From assembly GCA_021774995.1 (NCBI GenBank), contig JAJFIM010000173.1, forward strand, positions 1-9,480: DNA of 9,480 nt. Reading direction: 5' to 3'. Each line of letters begins with the position of its first letter. The first letter of the stretch is position 1. This document shows, piece after piece, positions 1 to 7,042 of this stretch. The position numbers and the translations under genes are program-made. The notes below the pieces were generated by a model, which was given only the letters and a program-made list of their open reading frames with translations, had not been told where the DNA came from and did no database searches. This DNA is from Alphaproteobacteria bacterium. GTDB taxonomy: Bacteria; Pseudomonadota; Alphaproteobacteria; SMXP01.

Positions 1-681
1 TTTGAGCGTTTTTATGCGCTGGGCACGGCGCAGCCCAAGGCGCATTTCTCGGTTTCGGGGGCGCCGCGCGAGATGGCCCGCGATTGGTTTGCAGAATCCG
101 TCGACGGAATCGTGAAAAAAACCGCGCAATACCGGTATGAAACGGAAGTGCGGGATGAGGATGACTTTGCCCTGAAGCGGCCTGGCGATCCAAAAGAGCG
201 GTGGGTGGACGGCACGCCCGAAAACACCCATGCGGTGCTCCCCCTTCTGGATTTATTTGCGAACGCCAAGTTCATTCACCTCGTGCGCGATCCCCGGGAC
301 GTCGCGCGTTCCTTGGCGAATTTCGACAAAGCGGGTGGACAAAAACAGGCGCGCGAAGAGGCCTACGCCACGTGGCTGCGCTTATCAAAAGCGGCTTTTG
401 ACGCTGAAAGGGAGGTGGGGTCAGCGCGCGTGAGGCGGTTTTTTTACCAGGAGCTTATCGATCATCCTGGGCGCGTCTTGGGGGCCATGTTGGGCTATGT
501 TGGCGAAGACTTACATCAAGACTGTCTTGCGCCCTTGAAAACGCGCATAAACAGCTCGCAAGCGACGGGAGAGAACCTGCAATTGAGCGCTGAAGTGAGT
601 GACACGGGACGGGAGGCGGACGCTTTTTTTCAAGAGCTTAAAGAAACGGCGCAATTCGCGAACGATGCGTGCGCCGGTTGA
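1..681 (+). CDS. Sulfotransferase family protein, 5'-truncated by window edge
   Basis: Likely transfers sulfate from PAPS to an unknown acceptor, probably a glycan. The reading frame is open from base 1, so the true start lies upstream. Alignment with the complete paralogue that follows suggests about 44 N-terminal residues are missing, including the 5'-phosphosulfate-binding loop. The visible part (226 residues) carries the 3'-phosphate-binding motif FIHLVRDPRDVARSL, preceded by the conserved stretch RWVDGTPENTHAV, and later RVRRFFYQEL and CLAPLKTRINSS. The ATG at 73 is an internal methionine: matching sequence such as QPKAHF lies before it. The stop TGA (679-681) overlaps the next gene's ATG, so the two are probably translationally coupled. 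By eye about half the aligned residues match the second copy, pointing to tandem duplication. The family call is firm; acceptor and pathway are not known. Confidence 0.9.
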   Translation, partial: FERFYALGTAQPKAHFSVSGAPREMARDWFAESVDGIVKKTAQYRYETEVRDEDDFALKRPGDPKERWVDGTPENTHAVLPLLDLFANAKFIHLVRDPRDVARSLANFDKAGGQKQAREEAYATWLRLSKAAFDAEREVGSARVRRFFYQELIDHPGRVLGAMLGYVGEDLHQDCLAPLKTRINSSQATGENLQLSAEVSDTGREADAFFQELKETAQFANDACAG

Positions 682-1604
682 TGACGCCGCGCCCCATATT
701 CATTATCGGCTCCCCCCGCTCGGGCACCAGCATTTTGACGTGGTGTCTTGGCCAGCATCCAAATATTTGGTCCCTGCCGGAAACCTATTGGATTGCGCAA
801 TTCGCGAGCGACGCCGCGCGACATTATACGCTCGGTACGATTCAGCCCAAGGCGCATTTTGCGGCTCTGAATGTTTCTAAATCTCGCGTGCAGGAATGGT
901 TCGCGCAAGCACTTGACGACATCGTCCAGAAATCCGCCAAAATGCGCAATGAGACTTTCGGCAGTCCTCAACAGAATGACGTCAGTTTTGCCCTGAAGCG
1001 TGCGCATTCAGATCCGAAAACCCGCTGGGTGGACGGAACGCCAGTGAATACGCACGCAATTATGCTGCTTGGCGATTTGTTTCCGGAAGCGAAATTCATT
1101 CACCTCGTGCGCCGCCCTGATGATGTGGCCAGATCCCTCATGCAATTTGACAAAGCGGGGGGAAAGAAAAAATCGCGCCGGGCGGCCTATCGGCTTTGGC
1201 TGGATCATGCTCAAACCGCCTGGCTTGCGGAGCAAGCTTTGGGATCGGGGCGCGTGAGGCGCTTTTTCTACCAAGACCTGACCACGCGGCCTCAGGAGAC
1301 ATTGAGCGGCATGTTAAAATTTGTTGGGGAGGAATTTCACGCCGATTGCCTCGCGCCTCTTAAGCAGAGAATCAACAGCTCCGGAACGGGGCTTGATAGT
1401 CCGGAACACGAACGCCCGCGCGTCAAAAGCTGCGCGCGCGCAGACCGCTTTTTCGCCATGCTGCGGGGTGCCCGCAACGCGGAGGGCGAAGAGACGCGTC
1501 TTGCACTGCGGCGATTGGCCGCTAAAACGAAACGATGGCAATTTCGCCAGAGTTTGGTGAGGCTTTGGCGCGCTTTTACGGGGAGATGGATGAAGTCCGT
1601 CTAA
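681..1604 (+). CDS. Sulfotransferase family protein (second tandem copy)
   Basis: Complete PAPS-dependent sulfotransferase of 307 residues. The N-terminus holds the 5'-phosphosulfate-binding loop, IFIIGSPRSGTS (residues 6-17). The 3'-phosphate-binding motif is FIHLVRRPDDVARSL (139-153), where R144 and S152 are the expected PAPS contacts. RWVDGTPVNTHAI lies between them. I chose the ATG at 681 because it overlaps the upstream stop (TGATG) and puts the PAPS loop at the usual distance from the N-terminus. A GTG at 669 in the same frame would add four residues (MRRL). No strong Shine-Dalgarno site precedes either start, as expected for a coupled gene. Compared with copy one, it has a longer, strongly basic C-terminal tail (about residues 270-307), which may help membrane or acceptor binding (inference). 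No signal peptide is seen; it is probably cytoplasmic. Acceptor unknown; the neighbouring glycosyltransferases suggest a surface glycan. Confidence 0.92.
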   Translation: MTPRPIFIIGSPRSGTSILTWCLGQHPNIWSLPETYWIAQFASDAARHYTLGTIQPKAHFAALNVSKSRVQEWFAQALDDIVQKSAKMRNETFGSPQQNDVSFALKRAHSDPKTRWVDGTPVNTHAIMLLGDLFPEAKFIHLVRRPDDVARSLMQFDKAGGKKKSRRAAYRLWLDHAQTAWLAEQALGSGRVRRFFYQDLTTRPQETLSGMLKFVGEEFHADCLAPLKQRINSSGTGLDSPEHERPRVKSCARADRFFAMLRGARNAEGEETRLALRRLAAKTKRWQFRQSLVRLWRAFTGRWMKSV

Positions 1605-1823
1605 AACGGCAAGTTCCTGCGGCGCGGCGCCAGGGGACGCTCAAGGAGGGATTTTATTGACTTTTTGCCAAGAATCAGCGCCTGTTCGCTTCTGTTGGAT
1701 TTGAGCTGCTTCAGCTCGGCGCGGCGAAGGCCTGTCATGGCGTTAAGTTAAATGTTAAGTCGTCCAGGATCATAATACGTCACCGCGCGTGACGCCGCCT
1801 TAAAAAGCAGGGAAATCTCATTC
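1605..1823 (+). other. Intergenic leader between sulfotransferase and GT2 genes
   Basis: These 219 bases contain no convincing gene. A strong Shine-Dalgarno match, AAGGAGGG (1643-1650), sits six bases before a TTG at 1657 that opens a 15-codon frame ending with TGA at 1702-1704. Its predicted peptide is (M)TFCQESAPVRFCWI. Directly at that stop begins a perfect hairpin, GAGCTG-CTT-CAGCTC (1703-1717). The pair could be a leader peptide with an attenuator-like stem, or chance. A candidate promoter with direct repeats follows (1742-1776), then the GT2 ribosome-binding site AGGGA (1809-1813). No clear rho-independent terminator closes the sulfotransferase pair. Confidence 0.4.
1742..1776 (+). promoter_or_regulatory. 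Candidate promoter with GTTAAGT direct repeat upstream of GT2 gene
   Basis: A good -10 element, CATAAT (1771-1776), lies 17 bases after a poor -35, TTAAAT (1748-1753). Over the weak -35 is a perfect direct repeat, GTTAAGT at 1742-1748 and 1754-1760, with a 12-base period. A weak -35 covered by direct repeats is the usual look of an activator-dependent promoter, but this is read by eye. Transcription would start near 1783, about 25 bases before the ribosome-binding site. If real, the GT2 gene can be expressed apart from the sulfotransferases. Confidence 0.35.
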
Positions 1824-3599
1824 TTGGTCTCCGGTCCCCTCAAATCGCCGCATCCTGATATTATCGTCAGCCCGTCCTCCACTGCGCCGGTGGAAGCTTC
1901 TCATGAATTGCCCCTGGTCACGATATCCGTCACGTGCCGCAACGGGGGATTGAGCGTTTTTTCTTTTTTCGAAAGTCTTCTGCACCAGTCTTATCCGGCG
2001 CGTAAAATCCAGGTGTGCGCCCTAAATCTGAATTCGACCGACGACACGCATGCGCGTTTGATTGAGATGAAAACCCTGCTGGAGGGGTCTTTGGGCGGTT
2101 TTGAAATATTTCAGGCGCCAGACAATCAGAGTGGACGCGCCCAGAATCAAGCTTTGCGCGCCGCTGCGGGGGATTTTGTGCTGGCGGCCTCGGTGGAAAC
2201 ATGCCTGGCGAAAAATGCTCTGGAATCTGTGGTCCGGAGCGCGCTGACTTCGTCAGCCAATATCGCGGCGTGGGAGTTCAAGCAGGTGAGCCCAAGCGCT
2301 GCGGGCGCGATGCTGCCCAGTGAAATGGAAACGTCATGGGCCAACGCCTATTGTCTGTTATACCGCCGCAGCACGCTGGCGGTTGTTGGCGGATTCGGGA
2401 CGGCGGGCGGCGCTGATGGTTTGGAAATGGAACTCGCCTACCGCTTACGGGATTCGGGATATCGGCTGGTCTATTGCCCAAGCGCCACATTTTGCCGCGT
2501 TGTCGGCAAAGGCGTTGGCGCGCCGAGCTGGCGCGCGGCCGCGCCCAGCCTGTTTTACGACATCTTCATGCGGCTGCGCTATGGATCGCTTCTTCAGCGC
2601 TTGAGCATTCCGGTGTCCGCCATGGCGTTTTTGCGGTGGTCGGCGCGCGGTTCGCGGGGAAAAACCTCCCGGCGCGGCGTGATCGCCCGTCTGATGCGCA
2701 ACGGCCCGCGTTTTGTTTTGAGCCGGAAGAAATCATCGCGCGTTTTTCCCATATGCGGTTGGAATTTGGATATTTTTTCTTCAATGATTCAGCGTTTGGG
2801 ACAAGCGCGCGTGTTGGGATCGCGCCATGCGCTGGTTTCAATTGTTGTGCGCACCAAAAAGGGGCGCGCTGGTTTTTTGCGCGAATGTCTGTGTTCGCTC
2901 GCCAATCAAACCTATCCCAATATCGAAGTTATCGTTGTTGAAGATGGGCAAACGGGCTTTGCGCATGATGTTTTGCCGCGCACGGCGTCGGATGGGGCGG
3001 GGCGCGTCCATTATATCCAGAACCCCTGCGGCGGTCCCAGCGAGACGGGCAATGCGGGGCTGGAGCGCGCGCGCGGCGATTTTATCGCGGTTCTCGATGA
3101 CGATAATCTGTTGTTTCCCAGCCATGTCGCGCGCCTTATGGAATTGCTGGAAGAGGACAGGACGCTGGCGGGGGCCTATTCAAAATGTTGCCAAGTCGAG
3201 ACGGAAATACTCTCGCATGATCCCTTCGTTTATTCTGAAGGGCGCCGCAAACATCTGGCGCACCGCTCTTACTCCAAACCACTGTTGTGGGCGGATGATT
3301 TTATTCCCGTTACGTCGATGATATTCAGGCGTTCCTGCTATGAGCAATATGGCGGATTTGACGTCAAGCTGAAAGCCGCCGAGGCGTGGGATTTGTGGTT
3401 GCGATATTCTCTCGATGCGCGCTTTGCTTATGTCAAACGCGCGACGTCCATATGCCGCGCGAGCGCTGACGCCCTTGGCCGCCGAAAATGGCAAGAAGCG
3501 CTGGAGGAAAACCGCCGCCTCGTGCGCGACAAGCAGGAATCATACAAAGCGCGCCTGCCCGTGACGGAATCGCTCGAACTTCCCTCAGCGGTCATTTGA
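1824..3599 (+). CDS. Two-domain family 2 glycosyltransferase (GT2-GT2)
   Basis: A 591-residue protein with two GT-A domains of the GT2 type, likely cytoplasmic, transferring sugars from nucleotide-sugar donors to a surface glycan. Domain 1 (about 30-225) begins LVTISVTCRN and ends with RLRDSGYRLVYCP, but where GT2 enzymes carry the metal-binding DXD it has S123-V124-E125 in the context GDFVLAASVET. Domain 2 (about 336-545) begins ALVSIVVRT and has an intact GDFIAVLDDD (D425-D427). Near its end is EAWDLWLR (520-527), where the second acid of the usual EDWDLW is alanine. The linker (about 235-335) is rich in basic and aromatic residues. Domain 2 is therefore probably the active one and domain 1 degenerate or binding-only (inference). 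I take the start as TTG at 1824: an in-frame TAA lies at 1773, no ATG precedes residue 82, and AGGGA is ten bases upstream. Donor and acceptor sugars cannot be told from sequence. Confidence 0.88.
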   Translation: MVSGPLKSPHPDIIVSPSSTAPVEASHELPLVTISVTCRNGGLSVFSFFESLLHQSYPARKIQVCALNLNSTDDTHARLIEMKTLLEGSLGGFEIFQAPDNQSGRAQNQALRAAAGDFVLAASVETCLAKNALESVVRSALTSSANIAAWEFKQVSPSAAGAMLPSEMETSWANAYCLLYRRSTLAVVGGFGTAGGADGLEMELAYRLRDSGYRLVYCPSATFCRVVGKGVGAPSWRAAAPSLFYDIFMRLRYGSLLQRLSIPVSAMAFLRWSARGSRGKTSRRGVIARLMRNGPRFVLSRKKSSRVFPICGWNLDIFSSMIQRLGQARVLGSRHALVSIVVRTKKGRAGFLRECLCSLANQTYPNIEVIVVEDGQTGFAHDVLPRTASDGAGRVHYIQNPCGGPSETGNAGLERARGDFIAVLDDDNLLFPSHVARLMELLEEDRTLAGAYSKCCQVETEILSHDPFVYSEGRRKHLAHRSYSKPLLWADDFIPVTSMIFRRSCYEQYGGFDVKLKAAEAWDLWLRYSLDARFAYVKRATSICRASADALGRRKWQEALEENRRLVRDKQESYKARLPVTESLELPSAVI

Positions 3600-3628
3600 A
3601 AAAGCCAGTTGAGGGTAGAGAAAATTTC

Positions 3629-5101
3629 TTACGATTCGCGGGCGCCCTTTCGCAGCGTGCTCTTCAGGGGGGCAAGGAGATAGTCGAAAGGCGTGCGCTT
3701 GCCCGTCTCGACCATAACCTCCACCGGCATGCCGGGATAAAGAGCTATATCGGGAAAGTCCTTAAGCTTGGCCAGATCCACTTCCACCCGCGCTGCGTAA
3801 TAGCTGATGCCCGTTACGTCGTCGCGCAGAATGTCCGCCGAGACCTGGTTGACGGTGGCGGACAAATAGGGCGTTCGGCGCGAATTATAGGCGGTGAGGA
3901 TCACTTGCGCTTTCATGCCCGCATGAACTTCATCAATATCGCGCGGGTTCACCCGGGCTTCAACAATGAGGGTGTCGTCCAAGGGGACAATTTCAAGCAC
4001 GGTGGCGCCGGGCTGAATGACGCCGCCGAGGGTGTGCACTTTCAAATTGACGACGATGCCTGATCGCGGCGCGATGATGTCTGTTCGTTCCTGTTGATTG
4101 GAGGACGCGCGCAATCGTTCGCCAAGATCGGCGACTTGCGTTTCAGCTTCGCGCAATTGCCCGGCGCTTTCCGCTTTAAAGCGATTGATAATGTCTTGGA
4201 TGGCCAATTCGTTTTGCAGAACGCTCTGTGAAATGCGGGCAATTTGAGCCCGAAATTGTCCAATGCGCCCCTCTATTTCAGATTGCGCGCGCTGAAGGGC
4301 CAAAAGCCTGGGTTTGCGCTCCAGGCCTTTTTCGTACAATTCACGCACGCCGACGATTTCTTCTTTGATGAATCCCAATTGCTGACTTTCAGCTTCTTTT
4401 TGCGCTTCCAGACCATTTGTCTCTTCTTCAAATTGTTTGACTTGCTGGAAGAGCACGTCCACTTGACCCTGCAGCGAGGCCTTGCGGCTGAAGAACAAAT
4501 TATTCTGGCTTTCAATTATTTCCTGGACGCTGGAATTATTTTTATCTTTCATCAGTTCAGAAGGATAACGCGGCGCGTCCAGGTCATTGAGCTCCGCTGT
4601 CAGGCTGGCGACCCGCGCCAAGGCCGATCTGTATTGGCCTTGCACCAGGTCAACGCTGGCGAGGGTGCGCGTATCGTCCAGGCTGACTAAAACGTCGCCT
4701 TTTTTGACCCGGCTGCCTTCGGAGACCAATATGCTTTTAACAATTCCGCCTTCCAAATGCTGCACGGCTTTGCGGTTGGAATCGACGGTGACCACGCCCG
4801 ATGCGATGGCCGCTGCGCTTAACTTTGCAAAAGACGCCCACAGCGCAAAGGCCAACGCCGCGGCGCCGACAATGCTCAGCCCAAAAACAATGGGGCCGCG
4901 AGCCATCTCGTAGGGCGTGTTGGGCAGGTCGTCGGGGATATACGGCCCTTCGATTTTTTCCGGGTTGAGCCAATGCTCGAATTGTTCGTAAAGGCGTTTG
5001 AGGCGCCTTTGAATCATAACATAAAGCGCGCGGCCGCTTTCCGCAAAGTCGCCGACAAAAGCCCCGATCTCTCTGGATGCAAGTTTTGCGTAATTGGTCA
5101 T
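3629..5101 (-). CDS. HlyD-family type I secretion membrane fusion protein
   Basis: Periplasmic adaptor linking an inner-membrane ABC exporter to an outer-membrane TolC-like channel, 490 residues. Domains in order: a cytoplasmic N-terminus (1-69), longer than minimal family members; one transmembrane segment (about 71-91, IVFGLSIVGAAALAFALWAS); first half of the lipoyl-like domain (about 103-141, with AVQHLEGGIVKSILVSEGSRVKKGDVL); a long alpha-helical coiled-coil hairpin (about 142-335, rich in Q, E and L); second lipoyl half (about 340-372, TDIIAPRSGIVVNLKVHTLGG); a beta-barrel region (about 373-467). It ends with the family's conserved YPGMPVEVMVETGKRTPFDYLL (455-476). It lies 51 bases downstream of the ABC gene on the same strand, clearly one operon. 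A GGGAGAA ribosome-binding site precedes the start at slightly long spacing. It converges on the GT2 gene across 29 bases. Most like the PrtE/AprE group; the exported protein is not in the window. Confidence 0.95.
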   Translation of the reverse strand: MTNYAKLASREIGAFVGDFAESGRALYVMIQRRLKRLYEQFEHWLNPEKIEGPYIPDDLPNTPYEMARGPIVFGLSIVGAAALAFALWASFAKLSAAAIASGVVTVDSNRKAVQHLEGGIVKSILVSEGSRVKKGDVLVSLDDTRTLASVDLVQGQYRSALARVASLTAELNDLDAPRYPSELMKDKNNSSVQEIIESQNNLFFSRKASLQGQVDVLFQQVKQFEEETNGLEAQKEAESQQLGFIKEEIVGVRELYEKGLERKPRLLALQRAQSEIEGRIGQFRAQIARISQSVLQNELAIQDIINRFKAESAGQLREAETQVADLGERLRASSNQQERTDIIAPRSGIVVNLKVHTLGGVIQPGATVLEIVPLDDTLIVEARVNPRDIDEVHAGMKAQVILTAYNSRRTPYLSATVNQVSADILRDDVTGISYYAARVEVDLAKLKDFPDIALYPGMPVEVMVETGKRTPFDYLLAPLKSTLRKGARES

Positions 5102-5152
5102 TGGATTATGATATTCTCCCGGCTGTAGAGTTTGCCGCTTTTTTTTACCGCT

Positions 5153-6856
5153 TTATCCATGCGCCGTTTTGCTGGGTAATTGCGTGACTTTGCCGGAATT
5201 GTTGAGCTTCGCCATAACCTCTGCGCGCGGGCCGAACAACGCCACCTTGCCTTCGTTCAGCACAAGGAGCTTATCAACCTCGGCCAGGATGCTGGGGCGG
5301 TGGGCGATAATAATGGTCGTGATGACCCGTTCTTTGGCGTGACGCATGGCGTTCATCAACGCGCGGTCGCCGGCGGTGTCAAGATTGGCGTTGGGTTCGT
5401 CCAGAACAAGCAATTTGATGTCGCCATATAGGGCGCGCGCCAGGGCCACGCGTTGGCGCTGACCGGCGGACAGAGATTGGCCGCCTTCGCCGATTTGCGT
5501 GTCATATCCCTGCGGCAACCGCAGGATCATATTGTGGCTCTCGGCCAACTGCGCCGCCTCAATGACAGCGGCGTCGGCCGGGTCCGGGTCCATGCGGGCT
5601 ATATTCTGTTTCACCGTACCGGCAAACAGTTCAACGTCCTGAGGGACATACCCCACATGCCGGCCAAAATTTTCTCGCTCCCATTGATAGATGTCGGCCC
5701 CGTCGAGACGGATGTTGCCAAGGCGCGGCTCCCACACGCCAACAAGCAGGCGGGCGAGACTTGATTTTCCCGCGGCGGATGGCCCGATCACGCCAAGAAT
5801 TTCGCCAGGCTCCAAGCTAAAATTGACGCCCTGCAGCGCAGGCAATTCGCTTCCCGGAGGAATGAACGTCACCCGTTCGGCGTTGATCCGCCCTTCCGGC
5901 GTGGGGAGTTGCATGTCGCCCCGATCAATGCGGGGCAGAGACAATCTGAGATGAATGCGCTTATAGGCTTCGCGCGCCGCCACAAAGCCTTTCCATGTGC
6001 CGATCATCTGTTCCACAGGCGCCAAAGCGCGCCCTAAAATGATCGAGGCGGCGATCATGACGCCCGGCGTGATCTCTTGTCTGATTGCCAGCGCCACGCC
6101 TACGCCCATGATCGTCACTTGAATGGCGAAACGGAGCATTTTGGTCAAGCCCGCCAGCATCCCGGCGCGATCGCTCGCGACGCTTTGGAGAGAAAGCACA
6201 AAACTACTTTGCTTGCGCCATTGTTCAACCAGCCGGGGCAACATGCCCATGGCCTCAATAACTTCGGCGTTGCGGGCGTGAGATTCAGCGTTGTTCTGAA
6301 CTTTAATGGCGAGGCGAGAGGCGTCGGACAGTGTTTTGCGCGTTGCGAGTTCGTTGATCCAGGCAAGGGCGCCGAGCAACAGCGCGCCAATAAGCGCAAT
6401 AACCCCCAGCATCGTGTGCATGGTGAAAATGACCGCCACATAGATCGGCACCCAAGGCGAATCGAAAAGGTGGAAAATCCCCGAGCCGGAGACAAATCCC
6501 CGTAAGACCGAGAGATCCCTGAGAGTTTGCAAACTGTCTTTGTGATTGATCAAGGGCGCGTTGCGAATGCCGCAGGCCAGGAGTTCAGGCCCCAGCACGC
6601 GGTCAATCCAGATGCTGACGCGCACCATGACCCGGCTGCGCATCACTTCCAAAAAGCCGAGCAACAGCAACGCAAGTCCAACGGCAATGGAGAGGAGAAT
6701 AAGCGTCTCGACATTTTGGCTGGTCAGCACGCGGTCGAAGAGTTGCAGTGTATAGAGCGGCACCGACAACATCAGCAAATTTATAAAAAGACTAAATGCG
6801 CCAATTGCCGCAAAAGACTTGGTGCAGGCTCTCAAAACGTGTTTGGCGTCAATCAT
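5153..6856 (-). CDS. PrtD-type type I secretion ABC transporter (permease-ATPase)
   Basis: Inner-membrane half-transporter of 567 residues that powers one-step protein export in a type I system. The N-terminal membrane domain (about 15-290) opens with hydrophobic segments near 17-40 and 50-70 and includes the typical VPLYTLQLFDRVLTSQNVETL. There is no peptidase C39 domain, so double-glycine leader cleavage is not expected. The ATPase domain is complete: Walker A GPSAAGKSS (358-366), Q-loop YVPQD (Q406), signature LSAGQRQR (462-469), Walker B LLVLDEP with catalytic E487, and switch histidine H519 in IIAHRPS. Family members of this sort export RTX proteases, lipases, adhesins or S-layer proteins carrying an uncleaved C-terminal signal. 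First gene of a two-gene minus-strand operon; the start ATG is preceded by only a weak purine-rich ribosome-binding site. Substrate unknown. The C-terminus after the ATPase core is short and ordinary. Confidence 0.95.
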   Translation of the reverse strand: MIDAKHVLRACTKSFAAIGAFSLFINLLMLSVPLYTLQLFDRVLTSQNVETLILLSIAVGLALLLLGFLEVMRSRVMVRVSIWIDRVLGPELLACGIRNAPLINHKDSLQTLRDLSVLRGFVSGSGIFHLFDSPWVPIYVAVIFTMHTMLGVIALIGALLLGALAWINELATRKTLSDASRLAIKVQNNAESHARNAEVIEAMGMLPRLVEQWRKQSSFVLSLQSVASDRAGMLAGLTKMLRFAIQVTIMGVGVALAIRQEITPGVMIAASIILGRALAPVEQMIGTWKGFVAAREAYKRIHLRLSLPRIDRGDMQLPTPEGRINAERVTFIPPGSELPALQGVNFSLEPGEILGVIGPSAAGKSSLARLLVGVWEPRLGNIRLDGADIYQWERENFGRHVGYVPQDVELFAGTVKQNIARMDPDPADAAVIEAAQLAESHNMILRLPQGYDTQIGEGGQSLSAGQRQRVALARALYGDIKLLVLDEPNANLDTAGDRALMNAMRHAKERVITTIIIAHRPSILAEVDKLLVLNEGKVALFGPRAEVMAKLNNSGKVTQLPSKTAHG

Positions 6857-7014
6857 CGTTTATTCGTTTCTCATCTCACCAAAATAGCTCATGGGGGCGT
6901 TGGCGATGGGGCCGGTCCGTCTCATAGGTTCGGGCGCATCTGCAATATGGCGCGCATTTGGCCTGAGTGTAAGGGGGTGATCTTACCTCAAGCCTAATGC
7001 AGGGCATAATAGAA

Positions 7015-7042
7015 AAAATACAGCAATTGCTTAATGTGTAAA
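7015..7042 (-). promoter_or_regulatory. Candidate sigma70-type promoter for the type I secretion operon
   Basis: Read on the minus strand, TTTACA (7042-7037; five of six matches to TTGACA) is followed after 16 bases by TATTTT (7020-7015; four of six matches to TATAAT). It faces the ABC transporter gene, giving a predicted leader of about 150 bases. The -35 element overlaps one of the GTGTAA repeats, and the palindrome AGCAATTGCT lies inside the spacer, where a bound repressor would block polymerase. Confidence 0.5.
7022..7031. promoter_or_regulatory. Perfect palindrome AGCAATTGCT, candidate operator
   Basis: A 10-base perfect inverted repeat in the spacer of the secretion-operon promoter. 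It is also where the -35 of a plus-strand promoter with the TATACT box (7046-7051) would sit. A dimeric helix-turn-helix protein bound here could control both directions. The adjacent XRE gene is the obvious candidate binder, but this is inference from position only. Confidence 0.35.

Noticed and set aside
669..671. GTG as the start of the second sulfotransferase
   Set aside because: Possible, but the ATG at 681 overlapping the upstream stop is the more natural coupled start, and no ribosome-binding site favours the GTG.
1616..1634. GC-rich inverted sequence after the second sulfotransferase, considered as a terminator
   Set aside because: CCTG and CAGG pair, but the inner GC-rich part leaves no reasonable loop, and no T-run follows directly.
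1732..1738. CTGTCAT, identical to a PhoB half-site
   Set aside because: A single 7-base match without a partner at the right 11-base distance; likely chance.
3600..3628. Gap between the converging GT2 and HlyD genes, checked for a bidirectional terminator
   Set aside because: Only an A/T-rich near-palindrome around 3619-3630 is seen, with no stable GC stem; not enough to call.
3488..4063. Open frame of 191 codons on the plus strand, running from the end of the GT2 gene into the HlyD gene
   Set aside because: It overlaps the well-supported GT2 and HlyD coding regions, has low-complexity, unfamiliar protein sequence and no ribosome-binding site; it is an antisense shadow of GC-rich coding DNA.
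6527..6997. Plus-strand open frame of 156 codons reaching into the divergent control region
   Set aside because: Most of it is antisense to the ABC transporter's membrane domain, it shows no recognisable domain, and its end runs across the promoter region.
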